A stretch of 64,000 bases of DNA, taken from Heracleum sosnowskyi. Taxonomy: Eukaryota > Streptophyta > Magnoliopsida > Apiales > Apiaceae. This document shows positions 51,001 to 61,004 of this stretch, one piece after another (position 1 is the stretch's first letter; every line of letters begins with the position of its first letter). The position numbers and the translations under genes are program-made. The notes under the pieces were generated by a model, which saw only the letters and a program-made list of their open reading frames with translations, was not told the origin of the DNA and ran no database searches. The stretch spans positions 29,108,655 through 29,172,654 of the forward strand of contig CM061238.1 of NCBI GenBank assembly GCA_030848705.1, read 5' to 3'.

Positions 51001-52480
51001 AATCGGGCATTACGACGGCTTAAAATCGAATAATCCAATTTTGTCACAACATAACCAAGCCACACCGGGCATACCATACATCCACAACCTCAACAAACAA
51101 CCATCATACACCTCTAAGATCAGTGGTGAGGCTCAAATCCAACACCCATCATTTTACATATTTAAACAAAGCCAAACAATCACTAAATCACTTAATCATG
51201 ATCTTAACTCACATGAACATCAAAACCACTCCAAAATTCATAAAAACAAAAAGGGGCAGAGGTTTTTATACCTTCCTTGATGCTTCATATACACTAACAA
51301 TGGTTTATAATCCTTCCTTGAGTTTTGAACAAACCTTATCAAGCTTAATCCTTAAGAAACAAAATCAAGAATCATGAAACGTTACTATTCATCATCACTT
51401 TGTAAAATCCATATAAAATCGAAAAACAAGAGTTTGGTTCTCAACTTTTTACCACACCTTCTACTCTTCAAGGGCTTTCTTTTGAGTCCTATCTCATCAC
51501 CAGGGGATGCTTGAAGCTCGACTTATTGGCTTTCTAAGGTGAGTGGTTGAAACTGGAAAAAGCAGGACAGTTTCGGTTCTCCGACTTGGGGAAAGAATTT
51601 GACTAGGCTACACTCCTTTGTTGGCCATGAAATTTTGAACGAACGTTGCCCATGGAGTGGAGAAGCTATGGTTAAAATTTGGTGATTTATGGATGGATAG
51701 AAGTGGAGATATGAATTTTTCTTTCCTTGATGCTCCTGCTGGGCAGAAAAATGGGGGGAGAGTTCTTCTCTCTTTCTTTTTCTTTTCTTTTGTCTTGGTT
51801 AATAATAATGATAATGCTGATATTTGTGTGAAGAGTGGTGAGTCATAGCCCTAGGTGGCTTCATCTCTCGACATGTGTCGAACATGCATTGGTTCGGTTA
51901 AAGTAACTTTACTGGTTTGCTTTACTGATTCGTTTCTTTTCACATGGATGATCCAAATGTTGCATTCCTTGAATTATTCTCGTTACATGTTACTTCCATG
52001 TCTATATTTAATCCTGTAAATGTTGCCTTGTTCTTCTTGAAACGATTCGAAATATTTTCCAAAAGAGCGAGTAAAAACTCTACGCGATCTTCGCAGTTAA
52101 TAGTAACTATTCACTTCATCAATCGAATCCTTAAATCGACTTGAATAAAATAATAAAATTCCAAAATATTAAATCCTCAAATCCTCAATTTTAATATCTC
52201 ATTTCTTGAATATAATAATATATAATTCGCTGCCCGGTCGAATATTACACCAAAATAAAATTTGGAATTTCTGAATTCCGATCGTCTTTGCATTCACTTA
52301 TTTACTCCGTAGATCACTAATATGACTTCGGAATATCCACACTACGTCTCGTACATAGGTGGCATGAAAAATTTTCTTAACCCTCAAAATCACTATTCAT
52401 CCACCAATATCACTATTCACTGCTGCACTTAATCATAATAAGAAAAGTTTTAAATTTTTCCAAAAATTCGGGTTATTACA
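48051..52480 (-). repeat. 5' LTR of the defective Tekay-like element
   Basis: Almost identical to 38936-43364. Differences seen by eye include T/C at the ACAAT/ACAAC site near 48222, G/A near 48698, one extra G in CCGCGGGG near 48995, T/C near 49217, T/C in CTATCTA(T/C)ATATC near 50022, T/G near 50759, C/A near 50920 and G/T near 51493. The palindrome CTACTAGTAG is at 49005-49014. Confidence 0.95.
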
Positions 52481-54291
52481 AGGTTGGTCACGACACCGAT
52501 GATCGTAGGCAACTAAAAGATGAGATTGAGTTTTTGATACGAAGAGGAAAACTCAATAAATTCACTAAATATGGAAATCAAGGAAGTCAAAGAGGAAACT
52601 ATGAAAGGAAGGATTACGACAGAAGGGACAACGATCAAGATCGTAATCCCAAACCCCGAGGGCCTGTCATCAACATGATATATGGGGGACCAACTGTTGT
52701 TGGGTCCTCCCGAAACTCAAGGAAAGCCTATGCCCGAGAGGTTATGACTGTGGTTGGAGAAGCACCGAAGCGTGTCAGAACGGAAATAGCGATAGGTTTT
52801 GATGATTCTGACTTAGAAGGAGTGAAGTTTTCCCACGATGATCCCTTAGTCATCGTACCTGTGATAGGCAATTCTGAAACGAAGAGAGTTCTAGTTGACA
52901 ATGGAGGTTCAGTGGACATCTTGTTCCATGATGCTTTCATCAAGATGGGCTACACTGACTCTCAGTTGACACCCTCGAATATGCCCATATATGGATTTAA
53001 TGGAGTGGAGTCGAAGGTGGAAGGCACAATCCAACTCCCTATGATAATGGGGCAAGGGTCGAATACGTCTACTCAGATGTTGAATTTCATAGTTATAAAG
53101 GCAACTTCAACCTACAACGCGATCCTTGGAAGGACGGGCCTTCATGCATTCAAGGCTGTAGCCTCGTCTTACCATCTGAAAATTAAGTTCCCAAAAAGGA
53201 ATGGGATTTGTGAAGAATGGGGAGACCAAAAGATGGCTAGAAGTTGTTATGTAGCTGCGTTAAGGCCTGATGGACTTGGGGGGCAGGTCCTCCCCATTGA
53301 AGACATGGATGCTAGAGATAATGAGGATAGAAGAGGGAAGCCAGCTGAGGATTTAATCCCAATTCCCTTAGTTCCTGGTGAACTGGAGAAGGTTACTTAC
53401 GTTGGAGCATTGTTGTCTGAACCATCGAAGAGTAGGATCATATCCTTTCTTCAAGAAAGTAACGATGTTTTCGCTTGGACAGCAGCCGACATGCCAGGGA
53501 TTGATCCCCAGTTGATAACACACAAATTGAATGTGGACCCTGAAAGGAAGACTATGAAACAAAAGAAGAGAAATTTTGCACCAAAAAGGCAAGAGGCCAT
53601 CAAACAGGAAGTAGATAAGCTCTTAGAGGCCGGGTTTAGTGAAGAAATTCAATTTCCAGAATGGTTGGCTAACTCAGTGATGGTCAAAAAGACCAATGGA
53701 AAATGGAGGATGTGTGTGGATTTCACCGACTTGAATGACGCATGTCCTAAGGATTGTTTACCCTTGCCAAGAATTGATACTCTGATAGATGCCATAGCTG
53801 GGCACGAGATGTTGAGCTTCATGGATGGCTTCAGTGGATACAACCAAATTAAAATGCACAAAGATGACATCTCCAAGGTATATTTTGTAACTGACTTTGG
53901 TGTTTACCGTTATTTGGTTATGGCATTTGGACTCAAGAATGCAGGAGCAACTTACCAAAGGTTGGTGAACAAAATCTTTGAACACCTTATTGGGAAAACC
54001 ATGGAGGTATATGTGGATGACATGCTGGTTAAAAGTCTCGACAAGGCAGACCATGTAGACCATCTACGGGAAGCATTTGAAGTGCTGAGGCACCATAAGA
54101 TGATGTTGAACCCGTCTAAGTGCGCCTTCGACATTGGGTCAGGAAAGTTTCTAGGCCTAATGGTTTCTAAACGAGGAATTGAGGCTAACCCCGACAAAAT
54201 CAAAGCAATGCTAAACATGGAGCCACCACGGTCTGTCAAGGATGTTCAGAAGCTCACAGGAAGAGGACCCCAAGCATTGATGGAAAGTTGA
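52481..54291 (+). pseudogene. Tat-clade knuckle, protease and reverse transcriptase, plus-strand copy
   Basis: The frame resumes in phase with KEV: GHDTDDRRQLKDEIEFL, where the knuckle Cys of the sister copy (GHDTDDC) is Arg. Then come PRGPVINMIYGG, the protease with VLVDNGGSVDILF, and RT with KWRMCVDFTDLNDACP, SFMDGFSGYNQIKMHK, AFGLKNAGATYQRL and the catalytic YVDD at 54010-54021. This block has no stop over about 600 codons. It ends at KLTGRG, where a deletion of roughly 1.07 kb relative to the minus-strand copy removes both RNase H domains and shifts the frame, giving a stop at 54289. Confidence 0.94.
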
Positions 54292-55517
54292 TAGCACCCA
54301 TTGATGTGGCTAGCTGCTGGATGGATCCCATCAAATCTCATCTGGAAACTGGTTGGTTACCTAACGATACTTCAGAAGCACGAAAACTATATGTGAGAGC
54401 GCTAAGGTTTACCTTGATTGAGGGTATCCTATACAAAAAGTCTTTCATTGTTCCTTATTTGAAATGCTTGAGACCCCAGGAGGCAGAGTTGGCCCTAAGG
54501 GAATTACATGAGGGAATTTGTGGGCAACACTTGGGGGGCAGGGCCTTTGCCCATAAAGTTACTCGTCTAGGTTTCTATTGGCCAAGCATACTTGCAGATG
54601 CTAAAAGCTATGTGAAGAAGTGTGAACGGTGCCAAAAACATGCACCAGTGGTCAGACAACCACCAGAGATATTGACGTCCATAAACTCACCTATTCCATT
54701 TGCCATGTGGGGAATGGATATACTTGGACCATTTCCAATGGCAAGTGCGCAGAGAAAGTTCTTGATAGTGGCAATCGACTACTTTACCAAGTGGATTGAG
54801 GCTAAACCTTTGGCCAAGATAACCACCAAGCAAGTAATGCATTTCTTCTGGGAGAATGTGATATGCAGATACGGAATTCCACGAATATTGGTTATGGATA
54901 ATGGAACTCAGTTTAACAATGAGGAATTCAAGAAGTATTGTGAGGAGAATGATATTGAGCTACGCTTCACTTCTGTTGCTCATCCTCAAGCAAATGGACA
55001 AGCTGAAGTTGCAAATCGAATTATCCTTGATGGACTGAAGAAAAGAGTGGAACACTCTAGGAATACTTGGGTGAACGAATTGATCCCCATACTTTGGGCA
55101 TATCGTACCACTTGTAAAGTCACCATTGGAGCAACCCCATTTCTGTTAGCATATGGAGCAGAAGCAGTGGTTCCAGTGGAGATTACTCACACATCTCCAA
55201 GAATTGTAGCTTATGAACCAGAACCAAATGAAGAAGGCTTGAGGCTAGCTCTAGATCTAATTGATGAAGTTAGAGATGAGGCAAATGCCAAGATAGTTGA
55301 AGGTCAGAAGAAGGCATTCTTTCGTCAAGGAGACTTGGTTCTTCGAAAGATTGAAGCATCTGGAGTAGGACAGAAAGGAAAGTTGGCCCCAAATTGGGAA
55401 GGACCGTATCGGGTCAAGAAGTTGTTTGGACGAGGCTCGTATAAGCTAGAAACCCTCGAAGGGCATGAAGTGCCAAGAACATGGCATGCTGCAAACTTAA
55501 AAGTTTACTATGTTTAG
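54266..55517 (+). CDS. Tat-clade integrase (open frame after deletion)
   Basis: An open frame of about 409 codons ending at the TAG at 55515-55517. The zinc-binding part has LHEGICGQHLGGRAFAHK and KKCERCQKHAPVVRQPPE. The core has WGMDILGPF, MDNGTQF and HPQANGQAEVANR with the D, D and E positions, and the tail KGKLAPNWEGPYRVKK is the usual C-terminal fold. Integrase joins element cDNA to host DNA in the nucleus. The catalytic set looks complete, but the domain is out of frame with RT because of the deletion at about 54265, so it could not be made as part of the polyprotein. The first ATG (54288) is probably not a real start. Confidence 0.88.
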
Positions 55518-55827
55518 TGTTTCCTAACTGGACTCACTATTAGGACCAGTAGAAATAAGGTCGATGACACCAATCCGAGTTTTTAACTCGAGGTAGAAAG
55601 TAGAGTATTATGTAAGGGTTGAACCCATTTTCAAAGTTATAATTCTATTCAACATTTTCATATTTTTATGATAAGTTTATATGCATTGAGTGTTGACAAA
55701 CATTCAGAAGTGAAAGAAAGTCAAGAAATGATAAGATTAAAACTTGCAAAGAGTTTAGTTATGCCCGAAGGCAAAGATTACATAAATAAAAAGCCACATA
55801 CTGCTACAAAAGAAAAAACTACACTAA
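55518..55827 (+). other. Spacer between pol and the antisense ORF
   Basis: About 310 bp between the pol stop on plus and the antisense stop on minus, AT-rich in its second half. It would hold the 3' end of the antisense transcript. No other feature is seen. Confidence 0.5.
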
Positions 55828-57665
55828 CTAAGCTTCTCCTCCTTTGTCACCGGTATCAGCCTCCTCTTCTCCTGAGCTAGAGCCAGAACCAGAAAGAGTG
55901 CCAACTGTCTGACCAAGGGGAGAAGAATGCCCGAGATCCAGAATCCTGTCATCCTCGACCATATCATCCTCTCCGGCCAAAGCCACCTCTAAAGGGGTAA
56001 GAGCATAAGGGCTCGGGAAATCAGAAAGGTTAAGTGACCCAGGAAGCTTCTCCAAAACATATGCTAAGGCACCATCCCATCTTTTAGTAAACTGAACTGG
56101 GAAGAGAAGCTCGTCATGCTTACTGATTAAGTCCTTGTACTCCTGAGATTCAAGGTACTCATCGATAAAGTCATCCTTGCTCTTCCTGAGCTCAACCAAC
56201 TCATCTTGGGAATCAGCCAACTCTTTCTCCCTCCTAGCCAGGGTAGCCTTGAGAGAGCCCACTTCCTCCTGAGACTTCTCAAACTTGCCTTGGTTGGCCT
56301 CAGAAGATGAACGCCAAGCCTTGGCTTGAAAGAGAGCCCCTTGGAAGTTGGCATTAGTCTGCAAACAAAGCACGAGTCAAGAAAAAGACTTGTAACATAT
56401 TAAGTAAAACACAAAAAGAAAAAGAAGAGAAAGGTTACCGCAGCAATAGCCTGAGAACCTGCATGCTCTACTCCCTCAATAGTAGAGTTGGAAACAAAAT
56501 CCTTGTAGTCACAAGGAGTGAGTGAGTGATAGGACCACTCAGTAGCATGCTTGGACACCCCAACAACTGTGTCCTTCTTCCTGATACCCCAGTTGGGGCG
56601 CCAAACAGAAGCCTTGGATGAAGGGGGAGCATCAACCTCCTCCACAGAGTCTGTATGGGGCCTCAGAAATGCTGGGCCATCAAAAGCTCCCCGAGGATCC
56701 TTTACTCCCAAACGAGCCCTTTTCATCCTAGCAGTTTCTCCATCTGCAGGCTCGTTGGTCTTATAAAGGCCGCAGCTGCAAAAACAAATGAGAAAGAAAC
56801 AATGGGTATAAGAAAATCTTGGACAAATAAAAGAAAGTAAGGAATGAGAATTACCCTTGTCTGAAACGCTCGATAGGCCCAGAGACTTAAGGAGAAACTC
56901 GTCCAGTAGCTCCCAAGCCATGGTGGCATAGTTGTCCTTGGTTAGCTCAGCGTAGGCATAAGCCTCCTCCTCAGTCAGGACTATCTCATTGGGACTACAA
57001 TCCGAGACTCTACTAAATGACCTACGAAATGGGGTACCCCAATCCCCTCCTTCCCAAACTAGATACATAAACTCATTTTTCCATTTTGGGTTATTATCAG
57101 GAATGGATTTTGGGTGGAATATGGGAGGTGTGGAAGCCCTATGATTAATATACACCCAACCAGGGGAAATGGCAGAACTGTTCTTAAATTGAAATATTTT
57201 TCTAAATAAAGAAACAGAAAGGGGAAAATTGTTCTTTAAGCAAAGAACTATGAAGCTCATTATAATTCTCCAAGCATTAGGAGGAAGTTGGCAAGGGTTA
57301 ATCCTAACATCTGCTAATAACTTGGGAATAAAATCATGAAAAGGAAACCTAAGACCTGCAACAATGGCGTCCTTGTAAATGCAGAGAGCATCAGGACGCC
57401 AATGGCAGGAACGATCTCCTGGGCCAGCTGGGATAAGCCTATAGGGGGATTTAATTCTATACATCTTATTATAATCCCTAATTTTATCAACTTCGTGAAA
57501 TTTATTACTATAGTCAAAGGAATCTAAGTGAGATACAGAGGGGTAATCATCGACACGTTCGCTAATCATATCTTGCAAAGACATATATGAAGAGTGAATA
57601 GTGACTGTACCTCTCTTGGACGCTTGATTCATCTTTTGAAGGCGTTGAGCAGTGCGATCAACCAT
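55828..57665 (-). CDS. Antisense extra ORF of the Tat element (Transposase_28-like), three exons
   Basis: Minus-strand gene inside a plus-strand retroelement. Exon 1 (57665-56855) starts MVDRTAQRLQKM and contains YRLIPAGPGDRSCHWRPDAL, CIYKDAIVAGLRFPFHDF and PNAWRIIMSFIVLC, the pattern of the plant 'putative gypsy type transposon' (Transposase_28) domain. Exon 2 (56775-56439) and exon 3 (56358-55828) follow introns of 79 and 80 bp with GT/AG ends. Exon 3 is a coiled coil (KATLARREKELADSQDELVE) with an acidic Ser-rich tail. The exon 2-3 phase agrees, but the exon 1-2 phase is off by one base, suggesting an indel or a different splice site. Extra ORFs of this kind downstream of pol are known from Tat elements; their function is unknown. 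Confidence 0.8.
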
Positions 57666-57687
57666 TGATATTCAAAAGTTTCAAAAC

Positions 57688-57807
57688 GAATTCCCAGAAA
57701 TCTTCAAATCTTCAAAGGAATTCCCAGAAATCTTCAAATCTTCAAAGAAATTTCCAGAAAACTTCAAATCTTCAAAGGAAATTCCAGAAATCTTCAAAAC
57801 TTCAAAG
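57688..57807 (-). repeat. 30-bp x 4 tandem repeat in the antisense ORF leader
   Basis: Four successive 30-bp units, each with CCAGAAA(T/A)CTTCAAA and TTCAAAG, start 23 bp upstream of the antisense ATG, followed by a degenerate fifth. It lies in the presumed 5' untranslated region of the antisense transcript. Confidence 0.85.
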
Positions 57808-57987
57808 GAGAAATCTCAGAAATCTTCAAACGATTAAGAAAAAACCGAGAAAATGATGAATGTGGTTGAGGAAAACTCGCCGGAAATCGCCTCACCACGG
57901 AGAAACTAGAGAGAAAACTAGAGAAAACTGAGAGAAATTTTTTAGAAACTTAAAGTGACAAGTGAAGAGTGAAATGGAACTCTCACT

Positions 57988-57995
57988 CTTTTATA
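57988..57995 (-). promoter_or_regulatory. Candidate TATA box for the antisense ORF
   Basis: The minus strand reads TATAAAAG, about 320 bp upstream of the antisense ATG, with no other minus-strand frame in between. It is the expected core-promoter form for plant polymerase II. It suggests the antisense ORF is transcribed on its own rather than from an LTR. Confidence 0.55.
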
Positions 57996-58200
57996 ACTGA
58001 AGTAGCCGGTCACCCAACCGGTCAAGGGAAGGGCAACCGTTACAGCCAGTCAAGGCCCATAATCATTTACTGGACTTCAAAAATCAAGGCCCAAAAGAAT
58101 TCGAGGCCTAATAAAGATTGAAAGGACATCAAGGCCCAAAAGAGTTCGAGGCCCAATAAAGATTGAAAAGAATTTGAGGCCCAAAAAGAAAATAAAATTC

Positions 58201-59000
58201 AAATTCAAATGAAATTGAAGTCGATTTGTTCGACCTAAGACCGAATTGAGGTCGAAAAAGTATTAAATCGAGGTCGAAAGAACCCTAGATCGAGGTCGAA
58301 TGACCAAGGTCGAAAACATACGTGAAATTGAAGTCGATTTGTTCGACCTAAGACCGAATCGAGGTCGAAAAAGTAATAAATCAAGGTCGAAAGAACCCTA
58401 GATCGAGGTCGAATGACTGAGGTCGAAAACATACATGAACTTGAAGTCGAAACCTTCGACCTAGAACCCAATTGAAGTCGAATGACTGAGGTCGAAAAAA
58501 CACGGGTGAACGAGATCAAATCCTTCGACCTCATACCAATTTGAGGTCGAAAAAGAATGGATTTGAGGTCGAACACTCGAGGTCGAAATTGTACTAGAAA
58601 TCGAGGTCGAAAAAGAATGGGTTTGAGGTCGAACGACTGAGGTCGAAAAAACAAGGAAAATGAGGTCGAAACCTTCGACCTAGAACCTGTTGAGGTCGAA
58701 TTTGAGGTCGACAAAGATTGGGCTTAGGTAGAACAATCGAAGTCGAAATTACACTGAAAATTGAGGTCGAATCCTTCGACCTCATACCAATTCGAGGTCG
58801 AATTCGAGATCGAAAAAGGCTAGGCTGAGGTCGTAGGATCGAGGTCGAAAAAACACTGAAAATTGAGGTCGAATCCTTCGACCTCATACCAATTTGAGGT
58901 CGAAAAAGACCTGATTCGAGGTCGAATTTGAGGTCGAAAAAGACCCAAGTCGAGGTCGAAAATGTGGTCGAAAAACCCTAATTTGAGGTCGAAAATACCC
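58201..59000 (+). repeat. AGGTCGAA repeat field in the Tat 3' region
   Basis: About 26 exact AGGTCGAA strings, plus variants and inverted TTCGACCT copies, in about 800 bp. The left part has two near-identical 113-bp units (starting at 58211 and 58324); the right part is more scrambled, with a recurring CCTTCGACCTCATACCAATT segment. It sits between the antisense ORF and the polypurine tract. The minus-strand ORFs rich in FSTS and RPR are by-products of the repeat. Confidence 0.9.
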
Positions 59001-59067
59001 TTAAAAATAATTATTTTGAGGAAAAATACGCAATAACTTCTGTGAAAACCGCCGACAGATTTTCTCA

Positions 59068-59083
59068 GAAGCTGGGGGGCAAA
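59068..59083 (+). other. Polypurine tract of the plus-strand Tat element
   Basis: GAAGCTGGGGGGCAAA directly precedes the 3' LTR start TGATACGG. Confidence 0.8.
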
Positions 59084-59552
59084 TGATACGGACAGAAAAG
59101 TAATTCTAGAAATATAATTAATGATGTATTAATTATACCTAGATTGGTCCAGAAATAAGGCCCGAAACCCTGATTATTTATTAATTTCGTAATTAATAAA
59201 TAGGGGAAAAATACAGCTCATAAATAGAGTCCAAAATAACGATAAATACTTCAAAGAAGGACGCAGAATCCCAATTAATGGAAATAACTGGTCACAGCCC
59301 TTATCCTACGATAAGGAAAAGACTTGTCCACCAAGGAATACAATACTTATCCACTGCCAAGAAGGAGACTTATTCGCTAAGTCTCCCAAACATACCCAAA
59401 ATACGAGGCTCCAGACGCTTATATAAGGACCCTGATCCTTCACAATAGAACTACGTTTCTGGCTTGATTCTCAGCATTGATTAAGATACTTAGGTATCTT
59501 GTGAGGACCGATTTAGTCACGAAACACGAGAACAGCCATTAAAGTTCGAAAG
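59084..59552 (+). repeat. 3' LTR of the plus-strand Tat element, 3'-truncated
   Basis: Matches the 5' LTR from TGATACGGACAG to about CGAAAG, then stops; the last 45-50 bp of the 5' LTR are missing. A TATATAA is at 59420-59426. About 11 substitutions separate it from the 5' LTR over 469 bp. Beyond it the RPA1-like exon starts at once, and the five-base duplication expected (GATAT, as left of 36817) is also gone, as if one deletion removed both. Confidence 0.88.
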
Positions 59553-60847
59553 TTAATAAACATTTTTTCCTCAGGAGACATTATGGGGAGAGAGTCTCCA
59601 CGGATTTGCAATTTAGTAGAGAGGTGAGCAAATCTCTCTCTCAGGGATGACACATACAGTGTATCCAGATTTGTATAAATTTTACTATTTCTTGTGGTAG
59701 AAAAGTTAATTGTATCTGCATATAAGAGTAAATAAATGGTTAAAAAACTAATATAAGAATTAAATCAATAATTTCAATGAAACAAATATTTGTATAATAT
59801 CTAATGATATTCGTTCAATCGAGATAAGATAGATTTATATATGTGCAATTTCTAAAACTATATATTATAAAAAACATTAATAAAGATAATTACTTTTAAA
59901 TTTTTTAATCTTGGTAGATGTGACAATTATTATATAGGGTCCACCATCCTCCTTGTATAAATTTGTATTAACCATCTCGGCCAACTTTTCCAACAAATTT
60001 ATGGTACTGGTGATGGAGCTGTTTAAGAAAAAAATTAGAACAAATTAAATAAGTAAAACAAATAAATTGGGGTAACCAAAGAAGTAATATAAAATTACAA
60101 GAACAATAAAAAACAATTAACATTTATATTAAAATTAATATAATGCATAACTTACTAATTTGTGAAAATTTTGAGATCTCTTTTTTTCCAACCGTCTTTG
60201 ACAACTTCAATGCCACCCAAGTAGGTCAAACAGCCCAGAACATCTAAATCAACATAGAAAAAATAATATTAGAACATGATAGTTTGAATTATAACTTATA
60301 TAATAGTATTACTTATATATTACTCTAATATATTACTGCATCAAAAACCTGAGAGTATGTTGGTGTCATTAATACGTGCATCGATCATATCCGGACATAT
60401 GAACTGAAATCTATGCAGTGATATGTTGACGATGTCTTCTTCCAATCTCTTAGGCAACGTTATGCGTATGAAGAGCAATTTAGACCCATGTGATAGTGGT
60501 CTATATTTTCCTGTACTTGAAACAACTTTCAGATTTTTGATGTTGTACACGGAGCCTTCCTCTAAAAGATTTTTGAACCGAGAGACCAGAATCTTCGGGA
60601 TCGTAGCATGGATCAAATTTTCCTGTCATACAACATATCTTAGAAAAGTTAATAACATCATACAATTTGACAAACTAATAAGTTATAAGTATATTGATTT
60701 ATTAACCTTTTCATCGATCAAAATCATGTCAAGACTGATTAGTTCTTCAGTATTTGGATTGACAGATTCCCACATTCTACACACTGATACTCTTATCATC
60801 CAGGTATAGCTGCTGTCGTTCAAAGCATCCAACATGGTGTAGGCCAT
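59553..60847 (-). pseudogene. RPA1-like gene, 5' exons (replication protein A large subunit family)
   Basis: Five minus-strand exons: 60847-60707, 60622-60349, 60243-60156, 60018-59894, and 59715 to the Tat border. All four introns have GT/AG ends and the phases agree. The protein starts MAYTMLDALNDSSYTWMIRV and shows VCRMWESVNP, LISLDMILIDEK, ENLIHATIPK, STGKYRPL, PDMIDARIN, DVLGCLTYLG, GPYIIIVTSTKIKKF, SKIYTNLDTLYVSSLRERF and MSPEEKMFI. This is the two-OB-fold (DUF223-like) part of RPA1-type single-stranded-DNA-binding proteins. Such genes are abundant in plants and some travel with Helitrons. The Tat(+) element interrupts it; its zinc-ribbon C-terminus is not visible. It could be a host paralogue or a Helitron cargo gene. 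Confidence 0.85.
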
Positions 60848-60930
60848 AGTTGTATTGATTGTAAATATGGTTGTAAAAATTTGAAGCTATGGAAAAAAGT
60901 TTCGGTGTAGATTTTTTGTTATGAATGGCC

Positions 60931-60941
60931 TTTAATTTATA
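60931..60941 (-). promoter_or_regulatory. TATA box of the RPA1-like gene
   Basis: The minus strand reads TATAAATTAAA, about 85 bp upstream of the start codon at 60847, a normal spacing for a short plant 5' leader. Confidence 0.6.
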
Positions 60942-61004
60942 GGTGTTTGTAAGGTGAATAACATGGAAATCCATTATGTTTAAAAGTCAAGAAGTATTAT
61001 AAAA

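Larger units (their letters stand above)
38936..52480 (-). mobile_element. Complete but defective Tekay-like Ty3/gypsy element, 13.5 kb
   Basis: Two LTRs of 4429 and 4430 bp enclose 4686 bp. A perfect AGGTT target duplication flanks it (38931-38935 and 52481-52485). On the minus strand the order is LTR, iMet primer site, gag trace, protease, RT start, RNase H end, integrase C-terminus, polypurine tract, LTR. I found about eight differences between the LTRs by eye. The body cannot encode RT or integrase, so it must have moved using proteins from another element. Confidence 0.95.
36817..59552 (+). mobile_element. Tat-clade Ty3/gypsy element, plus strand, with nested Tekay-like element
   Basis: Borders are the 5' LTR start TGATACGGACAG (36817) and the end of the shortened 3' LTR (59552). 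Order: LTR, primer site, gag, knuckle, protease, RT, integrase, antisense ORF, repeat field, polypurine tract, LTR. The Tat clade is shown by the RT and integrase sequence and by the antisense ORF; the second RNase H seen in the sister copy is deleted here. Without the 13.5-kb insert it is about 9.2 kb. By hand the two LTRs differ at about 11 of 469 sites. It sits inside an RPA1-like gene. Confidence 0.92.

Noticed and set aside
58235..58887. Arg/Phe/Ser-rich minus-strand frames that look like repeat proteins
   Set aside because: They are by-products of the AGGTCGAA repeat, which has few stops on that strand; there is no start context or conservation.
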